The position numbers and the translations under genes were made by a program. Positions 11,619 to 22,663 of a stretch of 64,000 bases of DNA are shown piece after piece. The stretch comes from Adineta vaga (lineage: Eukaryota; Rotifera). The notes beneath the pieces are model-generated. The model was given only the letters and a program-made list of their open reading frames with translations, made no database searches and was not told the origin of the DNA. The stretch's first letter is position 1. Every line of letters begins with the position of its first letter. The DNA lies in contig CP075494.1 in NCBI GenBank assembly GCA_021613535.1, positions 5,828,001 to 5,892,000 on the forward strand, given 5' to 3'.

Positions 11619-12528
11619 ACAATCTCGTTGTTTTTTTTCTTTCTTTGTCTATGAATAAAAATACGATGATTTGTTGTTGTTGCTAAACATCATGAAAGAT
11701 AATCTATATCTATTTGATTTATGAATTTAAGAAGGATATGATGTTTTGCTCAAGTCAAACTAAATGATATTGTCGACTTAAGCATAATCGGATAAGAATA
11801 ATTATATTTAATGAAAAGATTATTTACAACAACGAAAGAAAATAGAGATAATAATCTTTTGAATGTATCATTACCATTTTTTTTTCGGGAAAATTAATAT
11901 TTTTCAATTTTGCACATTTCATATGCATTGCATTTCTTATAACATTCTCTATCACACATATTAAATCTTGATAGCTAGTCAATATGTGTATATAAAGAAG
12001 AACAGGAAACAGTAAACATTGATATTTGTCTATTCAATCATCGATCATATTTTCTTTAAAAATCATTTTCTAAACGGAACTAGTTCAATGATGCTAATCG
12101 AGTCGGAAAAGAATTGGGCTCAAATTACATGTAATTATTTATCGAATCATTTATTAATAATTTCTTTACTAAGCGTCACAACAAGATCTAAGATCTGTTC
12201 TCTTAAAACATGAATAAATGGAGACTTCTCTAAAAGGAATAAATAGAAAGATTTGTTTCTAAATTTACGATATTAATAGATAAACATACCATTAAAAAGG
12301 TGACAGGCCGTAATCAAATTGACATTGGTGATAACAGGTTTTTTCAAGTGGGATAATGAATGAGGTAGAGAACACGTAGCAAAAAGATGTCCTTGAAGAG
12401 CAAGAGATCCTACTCGATCATAAATTCTGGGTAATATATTCATACAAAATCAAGTGAGGATTACTTCATTTTTTGAATCATTCATTCGATTTAATTCGAT
12501 ACTCATGAGATCCACAAATCGAGTAGAT
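11619..12528. other. Intergenic, EMG1 3' side
   Basis: Holds the EMG1 3'UTR and its poly(A) signal, then AT-rich DNA. An open frame at 12019-12213 (64 codons) has no motif. No RNA gene or transposon seen. Confidence 0.4.
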
Positions 12529-12595
12529 GCATTTGAAGAAATATGGAATGGTCTTTAGACAGTATTGTTGTTGTTAAACATCACCAAAAGATCGT
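12529..12595 (+). pseudogene. Duplicated fragment of the EMG1 3' end
   Basis: This segment reads GCATTTGAAGAAATATGG, then GTCTTTAGAC, and closely repeats the last EMG1 codons and stop at about 11589-11620 (GCATTTGAAGAAAAATGGG, then TTCTTTAGAC). It continues with a match to the EMG1 3'UTR (TTGTTGTTG..AAACATCA..AAAGAT, 11674-11701) after an internal deletion of about 55 bases. It encodes only FEEIWNGL and a stop, with no start codon, so it is a dead partial copy of coding end plus 3'UTR. No poly(A) tail or target-site duplication is obvious, so local DNA duplication is likelier than retroposition. Confidence 0.7.
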
Positions 12596-13727
12596 GTAGT
12601 TAATCGAATAGTTGTCTGTCATCATACATTATATAAGTTCATGAACTTATATGAACAATGACAATTATACTATACAACCTCAATTTAAAAGTTTGTCCTG
12701 GAATGACTTATTTTCTCAAACAAACAATATATCATTGTGCCAATATTTACATTCAAATCAATTAAACTCTGGAAAGTTCGAAAAAAGGTTTCATATCGAT
12801 GATTATATAACTCTATGAGAAAAAAATTATGGACAAAAATATATATTTTATTTTTCAGTTTAACTAGTTGTAGGAAAACTTAATATTCTAATGAGAAAGA
12901 GTTTGCTCACAACCTGGAAAAAAAACAATTTTGAAAAAAGTCGTCAATTTTGTTTTTCTTTAAGTGATTATTCAATTAAAATAGATGTACACATTCCGTT
13001 TTTGAACTCTGTAAATCAACAAAGTCTAGCTGTAAGTGTTTGTAGTATACATATATGTATTTGTCAATCGAATCAATGATTGTTTGTACTTTTTCTTCAT
13101 GAAATCTTTTCCATTGCTTTTGTTTGTCAAGGTCGATTCAATTCATTATTATATCATCCTGTTGTTTTCACAGGATTGTAGACTGAGCAAAGTTCTATTC
13201 TTCTGTTGTCTTTAAATCAAGTTATTTCAAAGACTTCTCTCTTTCTCTTTCTCTTTTTCTCTATTCTTTAACTATTTTCATTTCACTAGAGGGACGTCAC
13301 GCAATTATTATCGTCGTTTGTAAAATTGAACAAAATAAAACGACGTAGTACGAGATTCGAATACATTCCTTTTCTGTAATAACTGAATTCGATTAATTTT
13401 CTTCTCAATAGGATGCTTTCTATGAACTATTTTTCTTACGAATAAATACTTTCGTACATATTTTTTTCTCTTCGCTACATGAAATTAGTCGAGTTGTGAG
13501 GTGTATCATGACATTAGTGAAATATATACCGGAAAAACACCGAGAGAGAGAGAGAGACAGAGTTATTATAAGGAAGTAGAGCAATACAAGTCAATCATCT
13601 CGTCCGACTGTTAAGAGAAAGAAAGGTAGAAGAAAAGAAAAAGTCACATACGACACGCATTGAAATCATTTCATGATTGATCGATAAACGTTTAACGTAT
13701 TCTGTTTTTCTTTTTCAACAGATTATA
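12596..13727. other. Intergenic and probable 5'UTR of the 13.7 kb gene
   Basis: AT-rich. There is a CT-rich tract at about 13231-13262 and a short GAGAGAGA run near 13543. From about 13560 purine-rich sequence with a possible donor near 13626 and the acceptor TTTTTCAACAG (ends 13721) suggest a 5'UTR intron or a spliced-leader site for the next gene. The open frame 12891-13079 has no support. Confidence 0.4.
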
Positions 13728-14760
13728 ATGTTTGCCGAAAAACCTGTATTTCCAACATCAAAATTTTGTTTACCACCAATTGGTCAATCTGTTCGACGAA
13801 AACCTCCAACTCCACCAACACCCTCTTCTGTATTAACTGATAGTACTAATACTTATCTTACTGATAATCTAACTGAATTAAAAACTAAATATTCCGATTA
13901 TACTACATGGCTTAAAACATCTACTCGACATAGTCGTGGACCAGTTGTAACTCAAGCTTTATTAAAAAACTCCCTTTGTCAAATGGGTATTGATTTAGCT
14001 AAAGCTGAACAACTTGTTTCGACATGTTCTTGGTATGTATATCAATTTCAAAAAGAATTAAAAAATGACTCCAGACAAAAAGATCCATTAACGACATTAG
14101 AAAGTAAAAAAACACATTCAAATAACACTAAATCAAAGAAACTTCCGTCAAGAAAATTTAATGCCGATGATTCTTTGTCAACAATAGCTTCATCGGACAA
14201 AGGTAAATCGCTTAAGGAGAGAAAAAAACTAATAGAATCAATGAATAATCGTTTTTCTAGATGATTCTTTACCATCGAATACACTTAATTCCATGCGTAA
14301 TAATCAGTTTGTATTACCTGCAATTCATGTTTCTGATTTATCAACAAATTCACGTTATCGACATGTAGATTTTCATTCGGAACAAGCACCCAGTCGTATT
14401 TCCAATCCTCCATCTACTCATTGGCGCTCTGCATTAGTGAAAACACGAATTTTATCGAAACTTCAACCACTCTCACGGAAATCTTCAAATAATAACTCTC
14501 CTCTTGATATGCATTCGAACAATTTTCATCGAGGTTTAGCTGCTGGTCATACACGTTCTATTCTTCGTAAACAAACGAGTTCTTCATCATCGATTGCATC
14601 CACGGATATTACTAGTCGAAAAATAGGCAGTCGAATCTTGACACCTTCATCCACGATAGCCGATGATGTACCTTTAGGTACTCGTTCTAAACGTTTATTC
14701 GGTGGAAGCGACTGTTTTGCTCAGATAATGAATGAACTTGAACAGCATACTGACTATTAA
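13728..14760 (+). CDS. Unrecognised basic, Ser/Thr-rich protein
   Basis: Two exons, 13728-14202 and 14261-14760, with a 58-nt intron whose splicing maintains the frame (..SSDK / DDSLPSN..). The protein has about 324 residues and starts MFAEKPVFPTSKFCLPP at an ATG eight bases behind a CAACAG acceptor. A proline-rich segment (RRKPPTPPTPSS) is followed by a probably helical block (about residues 50-105, including YTTWLKTS, VVTQALLKNSLCQMG and FQKELK), which may be the only folded domain. The rest is disordered, Ser/Lys/Arg-rich, ending ..FAQIMNELEQHTDY. No signal peptide or membrane segment. I do not recognise the family. Codon use matches neighbours, and clean splicing argues it is a real gene. 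Confidence 0.75.
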
Positions 14761-15565
14761 CTATTTGTTTGTATAATAGATTTTTATGTTGAAAAACTTT
14801 CTTTTTCTTTCAATTACAATAATAATATTGAATAAGTGCTTATGACCATGAAAATAAGTATTAAATATTTTTTTTCCTTTTTTTGAAGGCAACTAAGTAT
14901 ACGCACCTTAAGTGGCACCATTACGAGCCGAGATAAAGTCATTGCTACATATATTCATTATATATGAAAGATAATTCCTTCGAATTAGGTACATAAAAAT
15001 GTTAAGTTAGTTATTTTTTGGATTCGTTGTGAATCCTTGAAAAAGCCATGTCGTGTTTTCTACCTACATGTTTAACTACAATTAGTTAGTATTTTGATTA
15101 ACAAATAGTAAAATTCAAGGACGTATGTCCGTAGAGAGAATGTTTGAAGTGCTCATATTAATAAAGCCTTTGAAGTATTACAGAATGATTGTTGCCCTTC
15201 GAAACTGATTCTCTTCTGTCAGGAATTTTGTTTGTCAATGATTGATGGTAGTATTCGAAAAAGAAAATGTTTTAACGGATTAAAAACATCGAATAAAAAA
15301 TATTCGTCAAAAATCAAGTGGAGAGGAATGTTTAGAATATAATCACAAGCTAAAAAGTAAATAGAAAGAGTTATAAAATCAATCATATATATATATGGAA
15401 TAAAAAATTTGCATACGACGAAAGAAAAAAAAAGACATGTTATAAGAAATGTTATTGTCATGGCGCATCAGTGTGAACTGTAGAAATGAGATTTTCTTTA
15501 ATTATTTTTATTTATAAATACAAAATATAATTTTCTATAGAAAAATACGTCCTCGAAAGTTTGTT
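14761..15565. other. Intergenic, convergent 3' ends
   Basis: Lies between the plus gene ending at 14760 and the minus glutaredoxin-like gene ending at 15566. AT-rich. The minus open frame 15219-15461 is hydrophobic and low-complexity with no gene features. No repeat or RNA gene identified. Confidence 0.4.
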
Positions 15566-15988
15566 TTATGATAAAACTTTTTTCAATGAACCATTTTGAT
15601 GAGAAATATTCAATTCAAATAATGAACCAAAAAATAATTGATCAATAAAGATATATGGGCTCTGTGAAATATAGGAAAATGCCTGTTTTTTGTTTATATA
15701 AAAATCACTTTTTCTGTACCTTTCGACGATCAGTGTAACAAATATATTGAAAATAGTTTTCTAATTGAATACAATCTTGTCGTTTTTCTATGTCAACATA
15801 TTCATAAATACCTAAAAGATTGAATAGAAACGAATAAAAAGCATTGGATGCAAGTTACTTTTAGGTAGAGAATATTGGTCGAGAATTTCTTTGGCTTTTT
15901 GTGAATCAGGATCGTTCGATTTGGCAAACATCATTATCCGACGAGCTTGAAGTTTAGCATCGACATATGCTTTGGTTGCGCCGGACAT
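15566..15988 (-). CDS. Glutaredoxin-fold protein lacking the active-site cysteines
   Basis: Three exons on the minus strand: 15859-15988, 15720-15811 and 15566-15661, totalling 106 codons with consistent phase. The protein begins MSGATKAYVDAKLQARR. The family landmarks are in order: MMFAKSNDPDSQKAKEIL where glutaredoxins have a C-P-Y-C/S active site, YEYVDIEKRQDC, the TDRRKSPYIFID strand with the conserved cis-proline, and an ending GSLKKVL as in the usual G.L..LL. Both active-site cysteine positions are changed (DPDS), so thiol-disulfide exchange is not expected; a binding or scaffold role is inference. The last exon is easily missed because the frame reads past the second donor to a near stop. 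Confidence 0.8.
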
Positions 15989-16071
15989 TTAGAAACTCGA
16001 AAGATATCTAGAAAAACGAAAAGAGAAAATAGAATTTATTCAATGAAGACAAAAGAAAAGGTGAAAAGAAA

Positions 16072-19000
16072 TTAATTGGAATCTTTGACACGTGATGTCG
16101 GTCGTTGATCTAAAGATATACAAAATGACGAAATGAAGATAAGTTTAAATGAAAACGAACTTGCTGGTCGAAGACTTGAACCAGCACGTGTTTTTTCGGA
16201 TGCACTCGGGACAGGTTGTTGCTGCTGCTGTTGTTGTTGTTGATCGAGGAGAAGTTTATTTTCGTATTCTTTGATTTGTTGAAAACGATAGGATGGATTC
16301 TTTTGGAAAAGTAACAATTCCAATGATTGATACGCAGGAGAACTTTTCGGTATGTCTTCCATATCCTAAAATATCGAGAAAAAAATTAGTACCGTCAACA
16401 TATTCTTCACTTTTAATGGACTGATTGTAATTGTACTCGTACTCTCTCTTATAATTATGTCAAAATGTACCTATATACCTTAAGTTCAAGTCGACAAAGG
16501 CCGGAAAAATCAATTAATGATGCATAAATTGTTTCATTAAATTGTGTTATTGTCGTTTGATATTGAACAGAAAGAAGAAATTCATTAACCGTTATTAGAG
16601 TTAAATGATTTCCTGAAGAATACAAACAAAATTTCTTTTTATAAATACAAAAAAATATAGAAAATTATTTACGAGATAAATTTAAGTTCAATAGAGCAAA
16701 ATTTCCTTTTAAAATTATTTCACCATTTGGAATTTGATTTTCATTCCTTTCTAGTAATGGATTTTCACGTTCAGCACGTTGTATCATAGGAATTTGTAAC
16801 TGAAAAGAAAATAAATCCGAAGATTCTTCATAAAAATCGCTTTTTTGTTTTGGACAAATACTTTGGCTGAAGATGATCCTAATGATGGATGGCCCTAAAA
16901 ACGAAAGACATCAATAGATTTTGATAAAAAGAACAGATAATTAAAGCAATAAAGTGTGCAAGATTGAAGCATTGATATGAAGATCAGTAAATTTATATGT
17001 ATATATGACAAAGCGATTATACTATTGGATATTTGGCGTTAATTAATAGATGAAGAAATAAATTATTAGAGGTACAGCCACTTACCATTGTCGGAGAGAA
17101 AAGAAATCAACGATCTATCGGATGGTGTTAATTTTATATGTGTTCAATTCTAATCGAACGTCAAGAAATAGAATGAGATAGAAACTGACTGGTCTTCAAT
17201 GTTGACAAATAAACGATAATATTTGATCGAGATCTAATCTCCTCAAGTGTGAAGTAATTTAGCCAGCTAATCTCTTATTTTCTAATCAGAGTTTTGTTCA
17301 TTTACGTGAATTACTTTTTCATAGATATCTTCATCGTCCTTTACGGGTGCAATATTTTTCTTCGATGCACTATTCACACTTGATGAAGATTTCTTGCTAC
17401 GAGTCGTGACCGATGTTCGTGTTCCATCTATTTTGACACAAATGATATGTGTATTACAAAGTAAATCGATATCGACATACCAGCTACTGAAGATCGAACA
17501 TTCGTGGATGTTGATCGTGCATTTGCTCCTTTCTTTTGATCATTCTTTGTCGTCGATGATGGGTGATTTTCATCTTCAAATATGAATTTTGATTTATAAA
17601 AATGAATGATTAAATAATCGTTTTTTTACCATTAGATTCTGTGCGATGACGTTTTTCCTAAAATTATAGATAATCTTGGATATCTAGATAAGAGAAGATA
17701 TTCTGGAAAGTACTGTAGTTTTGGTTGAAGTAGTTTTTCGATTTTTATTCGAATCTAATATTCGTCGTAAATCTCGAGCTGATCGACTTTTTGTTGATGT
17801 TGTTGATGGAGTTGGTGATGGTGCCTAGAAATCGTATCATTCAATCCTTATTTCAAATTATTATGAATTCCATACATAAAGTCTTAAATCATGTCCATGA
17901 ACATCTCCATATCGTTCCGAGAATAAATATCTTCGTTGAATAATTTCTTCATGTGTTAAACTAATATTTCGTAAAATCTAAATAATATTCAATTAAAATT
18001 TATTCTACAAAATACTATTTGATTAGATTCGATAGAATATATACAAAAAACATTTACTATCAAATCCAATCACTAGACAATTAGATACATTAATGCGGAT
18101 TACGATATAGATATATATATATATGTATACATAAAAAACCTACCCCTATTTATATCTAAATAGATAGTATGATGAATCTTTTCATGTAAAAGAAAATCTA
18201 ATTCAATTCTATACTTACCAATGCTAATGCACAAGCACCTGTATCAGTAATACAATTTGAGGAAAGATTAAGAGATATCAATGTTCGATTGTATCGCAAT
18301 GCCTGTAAAAACGAAAATAGGTATACAACGAAGAAAATATTAATTGATTTTACTTTTGCAAATGACGTAGCACCATGATCACCAATTTGATTACCGGTTA
18401 AGGTTAAGGTTAATAATTTGCAATTTTGATTATACATTGTTCCAAGAGCATTAGCAAGACGCTCACTACCTCTATCACCAATTTCACAAAAACGTAGAGA
18501 AAGATGAACAATTCTATATGAATAAAATAAGTATATATATATATATATATGTGGGACGATTTCAAACGCAATGAAATTTTCTACTTTGAATCATGTTTTT
18601 CAATCAAACTATGAAAATGTTCTGCTGCTAGAGGATTTCCATCCAATGAAACAGTTCTAATAAGATACAATAACTTCAATTAGTAAAGTTAACAATGAAA
18701 ATTATTTACTTTAAATTTTTAATCATTTGACAAACGTCAGCAAATCCATAGATAGTTTGCGCATTTAATCCAACAAAACAGAAACTATTTTTAATATTGA
18801 AAATCTTCAAACATATATTCATTAACTAAAAACTTACTCAAGTGTTTGTAGTTGTTCTTGTAAAGGAAGAATTTTTTTCAAAATGTCAATAAATCTTTGA
18901 TCAAGTTGCCATGCTAAATCAAATCGATATAATCTTACAGATCAAAATAGTGAAAACAAATACCTCGCATATACAAAGCTTTTATTTGATCGAGTGGATC

Positions 19001-19548
19001 ATTTTCATGACCGATAGGATCAGCTAAGAATTTTGGACGATAGAAATCACTATTTGGTACGAGATGAAATGTTCGATAAGATGATGATGAGGATTTCACG
19101 GATTCACGTCCTGTAAAGATACTATGTGATCGAATATCAGTTTCTGCATTAATCACAGTTCCATTAAGTGATGGAATTCGGCTTGTTGATGGAAGTTTAA
19201 CTGAAGAGGAGAATTGCTCTTCACCACCAGTCAGTGATGGAGCAACAGATGCACCTGAGTATGTACCTAATTGTTGCAAAGATGACGATGGATGATTGCG
19301 ATTATACACCGGAATATTAAGAAGTGGAGAAGTTGATGATAATTCTCGACAACAAAGTTCTAAATCAGCAGCAAATCTACCAAGACATTGATAATTTTCT
19401 ATAAAGAAAATATTGATATAATAGATATGTTGAGAAAAAAGTAAATTAAATAACCTTGATCTTCTGCTGCAGCAGCAGTAGCAGCAGCAGTTGTAAGTTG
19501 TGATAGGCGTCGATTTTTATTAGAATTGTCGGTTCGTTTCGGACCCAT
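16072..19548 (-). CDS. LRRC71: Leucine-rich repeat-containing protein 71-like
   Basis: Minus-strand multi-exon gene with start at 19548 (MGPKRTDNSNKNRR). Exons found: 19455-19548, 18964-19398, 18838-18913, 18710-18784, then further LRR exons to about 17890, linker exons 17840-17315, then 16862-16894, 16673-16799, 16479-16612, 16161-16365 and 16072-16109. Ribonuclease-inhibitor-type repeats include LKTVSLDGNPL, IVHLSLRFCEIGDRG, LLTLTLTGNQIGDHG and TLISLNLSSNCITDTG. Then come the family hallmark SLTHEEIIQRR, a Ser/Lys/Thr-rich linker, and a C-terminal LRR block (FALLNLNLSRNHLT..VNEFLLSVQYQ). An eight- or nine-glutamine run is at about 16220-16240. LRRC71 is expressed in ciliated tissues; its role is poorly known. 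The join across 16895-17314 is the weakest point: a stop at 17282 would end a shorter form. Confidence 0.82.
17086..17088 (-). other. Alternative ATG-plus-donor inside LRRC71
   Basis: On the minus strand the sequence reads CCGACAATG immediately followed by GTAAGTGG. Splicing from here to 16894 gives MGHPSLGSSSAK and the complete C-terminal LRR block as a separate 179-residue protein of exactly 180 codons. This could be an alternative start or a separate short gene downstream of an LRRC71 fragment that ends at the stop near 17282. The same ATG-only first exon architecture occurs at 1264. Confidence 0.4.
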
Positions 19549-19840
19549 TGTTCATGAATTAGATTAAAAATCACGAGAGAATCTTAAAGAAATCGTACAA
19601 TTTTAACACCATTTCAACTTTATTCTGCTTCGAAACACCTCCGTGTCACTATGACAGAAGAATCAGATGGCGCTCGATGATGAACTACAGAACAATGTAT
19701 ATTAATGAATTGCTTGAGAATGGTTGAAAAGATAGTGACTCAACGCCTACTTTATTCGGAATTTATTTATTTTAATAATCGAAATAATCTGTCAACATTA
19801 AACAGACAATAAAAAATACGTGTCATTTTTATTGTTTCAA

Positions 19841-20734
19841 ATGTCTCATATTTTAACATTAAAAGATTATGCTGCATTGATTAATCTTCAGCCATTACCC
19901 TTACAAAGATCCAGTAAAAAAATCAAATATGATTCTATTATTCGTGAACTTGTTGAATATTTTAGTGGACCTAATAGTCCGTATTCGAAAGATTCAATTG
20001 AACAACAACGATCTTATATTCGTCATTGTCTCACTATTCGTGAACCTTCACTCGAATATCGATATCCTACGCATATCTACGATTTAATAGATCAAATGCT
20101 TACATTTGAACGAGACCATAAAAAATCTCTTACATTTGCAAGTAATCTTCCTATACGATACGAATCTTTGCCACATATTCGTATATGGCGTGGAGATATC
20201 ACAACTCTGATCGTTGATGCCATTGTCAATGCAGCTAATGGTGGACTTCTAGGTTGTTTTCAACCTACGCATTTATGTATTGATAATATCATACACGCTG
20301 CTGCTGGTCCACATCTAAGAGATGATTGTTATACGATCATGCAAAAACAAGGACGACCAGAGCCAGTTGGTCATGCCAAAATCACCATTGGTTATAATCT
20401 ACCATCGAAATATGTCATACATACGGTTGGTCCTCAGTTACTTTATGGAGCTCGTGTTACAGAAGATGACGCTCGTCAATTAGCTTCGTGTTATGAATCT
20501 TGTTTAAATTTAGCAACAGAAATCGATACTATAACATCAATAGCATTCTGTTGTATTTCAACAGGATTATTTGCTTTTCCAGCTGATCATGCATGCCATA
20601 TAGCAATACAAACGGTTACAGATTGGTTTCGACAACGCGGTTCAAATACAAAACTATCTTTAGTTGTTTTTGATGTTTTTAGTGCAGAAGATGAACAACG
20701 ATATATTGAAAAATTAAACAATTTTTGTAAATAA
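19841..20734 (+). CDS. Macrodomain protein, zinc-type ADP-ribosyl hydrolase
   Basis: Intronless, 297 residues, starting MSHILTLKDYAALINL at 19841; the frame extends upstream without an ATG. Residues 1-100 form the helical N-terminal region found in the Zn-macrodomain subclass. The macrodomain follows: IRIWRGDITTLIVDAIVNAANGGLLGCF, then HLCIDNIIHAAAGPHLRDDC with the Cys/His/Cys zinc signature, VGHAKITIGYNLPSKYVIHTVGP, and the phosphate loop CISTGLFAFP. Enzymes of this class remove ADP-ribose from proteins and are best known in bacteria and fungi, sometimes paired with sirtuins. No sirtuin or lipoate gene lies nearby here. The lack of introns in an intron-rich neighbourhood suggests transfer (inference). 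An AATAAA overlaps the stop and another is at 20751. Confidence 0.88.
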   Translation: MSHILTLKDYAALINLQPLPLQRSSKKIKYDSIIRELVEYFSGPNSPYSKDSIEQQRSYIRHCLTIREPSLEYRYPTHIYDLIDQMLTFERDHKKSLTFASNLPIRYESLPHIRIWRGDITTLIVDAIVNAANGGLLGCFQPTHLCIDNIIHAAAGPHLRDDCYTIMQKQGRPEPVGHAKITIGYNLPSKYVIHTVGPQLLYGARVTEDDARQLASCYESCLNLATEIDTITSIAFCCISTGLFAFPADHACHIAIQTVTDWFRQRGSNTKLSLVVFDVFSAEDEQRYIEKLNNFCK

Positions 20735-21615
20735 AAATTTTTCTTTCGAAAATAAACGTATTTACGCTCAATAATTGTAACGATCGTTTTCTTTCCTAAA
20801 ATATTTCTTATAATTAAATTCTTGTAAACCATACAAAAACAAATCAATTCATTATTCTCATAAGATTACTATTCGAAAATCTTTTTTGTACTCGTACACT
20901 CAACATAATTAGAATCTTTTGAAGACTTCATCAGCTAACGTAACTATGGTATATACAAGGTAAAAGACACAAGAACAAATCGTTCGATTTAATAATCTCG
21001 TTTTGACAATAGTAGAATGAAACTACTTCTGCAGATAAGGACTATATATGTGTAATATTTTATGATTATTCGGATTTCTCCATAGGCGGCGGAACGCCTA
21101 GACTGGGTAAGGCTCAAGCGTCATTCGCAAAAGTTCCACCGCCCCTGATTGGAAATCATCATTTTATTAATATCAATGGCATTAAGATTTCAAAAGCAGT
21201 CTATGATATATCTGTTTAGAGTATTATGTTGCATTGATCTATGTTGTTAATATGAATATAATAGAAATCCAGGTCAATCAAAACGATTACTATATAGTTA
21301 TGTACGAAATTAGAATGAATTATATTATTGTGTCCATTATTACAGCCAGTATATGATCCGTTTTGATCTCGTAAAGGACCATATACGGACCGTATCGTTT
21401 GATCCGGAAAGTATTACATTGATAACAATTATTTTAATTAAATTAATATTCGTTTTGTAAAAATTTCTTTATTGATAAGCTCCGTTATGATTTGATAAAA
21501 GAAATATCACTTCCATAACTCATTCGACTTTATTATGAAAGACACATAAAAACAGCTAATTTTTACAAAATTTTCTTACGATATCCTATGTAAATAATCA
21601 TTAGCACAAATTCAT
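20735..21615. other. Intergenic between convergent genes
   Basis: Mostly AT-rich, but contains one GC-rich inverted-repeat element at 21085-21143 (separate entry). A 13-nt palindrome ATACGG-A-CCGTAT lies near 21382-21394. No open frame of note. Confidence 0.4.
21085..21143. ncRNA. GC-rich three-way-junction element, possible structured RNA
   Basis: GGCGGCGGAAC (21085-21095) pairs with GTTCCACCGCC (21133-21143) through 5+5 base pairs and one C-A mismatch. Inside are two small hairpins: GCCT/AGGC (21096-21099 with 21110-21113, ten-base loop) and GCG/CGC (21118-21120 with 21126-21128, TCATT loop). GC content is far above the surrounding DNA. There is no tRNA B-box and no ribozyme core that I recognise. 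It could be a small structured RNA, a mobile-element end, or a cis-regulatory DNA hairpin; strand is unknown. Confidence 0.3.
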
Positions 21616-22663
21616 TTAAGCAAATGATGATTCTGAATTATATTGCTTTGCTTTTATCGTATCCTTTGAATCCAGATCAACAAAAGTTGCATAAATATCT
21701 GTTTGTAAATGTTTCTGAAAATGATTCTCATGAAATTGATCAAGCATTTCACGATTTAATGGACCATAGACATAACTGTTCGTTCGATGTAATGCATATA
21801 GATTTTTTGCACCAAGAGTTTTTTCGACATATGGAAGAAGATCTTTTTGTGCTGCACGATCAGTCCAATAAGCAGTATATTCAAAAATAACATGTTGAAT
21901 ACGTTTATCACGAAAGAGATTTTGTGCCGAACGAAGTACATTTAATTCAAAACCTTCAACATCAATTTTTAAAAGCAAAATTTTTGAATTCGATGGCCAA
22001 GAAACATCATCGAGACGAATTGTTGAAACGGTTAATGTTCCATTGGAAGCGGTCGTACTTCCACCAGCAATACTAAATGTTAAATTAGAATTCGATGGTA
22101 AATCATTCACAGCTTTATTTAAGAGACGAACATGAGATGAAGAAAAATTATTGACGGTAATCGATGTTTGAATTATGTCAATCATATTTGGTTGTACTTC
22201 AAATAAATATACTTGACAACCACATGCAGCTGCATACAATCCAAAATCACCTAAATATGCACCAACATCGACGACGAGAAGTGATGGATCTTCTTTACAT
22301 CTTTCGATTAATCGAAGATGTTCAACAACTGTTGCTTGAGCTCGATCACCATCAGCATATGGTTTGTTTCCATCAAAAGTCGCTAATAGATATGATGGCT
22401 TTCGATCATTCATATTGATTACTTTATATGTTAATTTAGATGATTTAATAATAGTAAAAAGAACTTGTGTCGAATCAGTTGACATGGAATAATACACAGA
22501 AATCATTCCAATGAACAATATAAATAACATAATCAATCTTCTTGATACATAACTAATAAAAAGAATTTGAGTATTAAATAAGTAAAAACTAGTTCTCTTT
22601 TTGCATGATATCGAACTTTTAAAATACTGTCACTTACTTAATCTTTAATGTGAGTTGTCCCAT
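21616..22663 (-). CDS. FkbM-family methyltransferase, type II membrane protein
   Basis: Two exons, 22638-22663 and 21616-22552, with an 85-nt intron; the join gives 320 residues starting MGQLTLKINYVSRR. Residues 16-35 are a signal anchor (LIMLFILFIGMISVYY) preceded by two arginines, giving a lumen-facing catalytic domain. The methyltransferase domain shows the SAM motif LLVVDVGAYLGDFGLYAA, then VYLFEVQP, and the FkbM landmark TIRLDDV..ILLLKIDVEGFELNVLRSA, followed by IQHVIFEYTAYW. FkbM enzymes O-methylate sugars or secondary metabolites; in the secretory pathway the substrate may be a glycan (inference). The C-terminus is hydrophilic. Such domains are common in bacteria and expanded in some invertebrates and algae. 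Confidence 0.85.
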
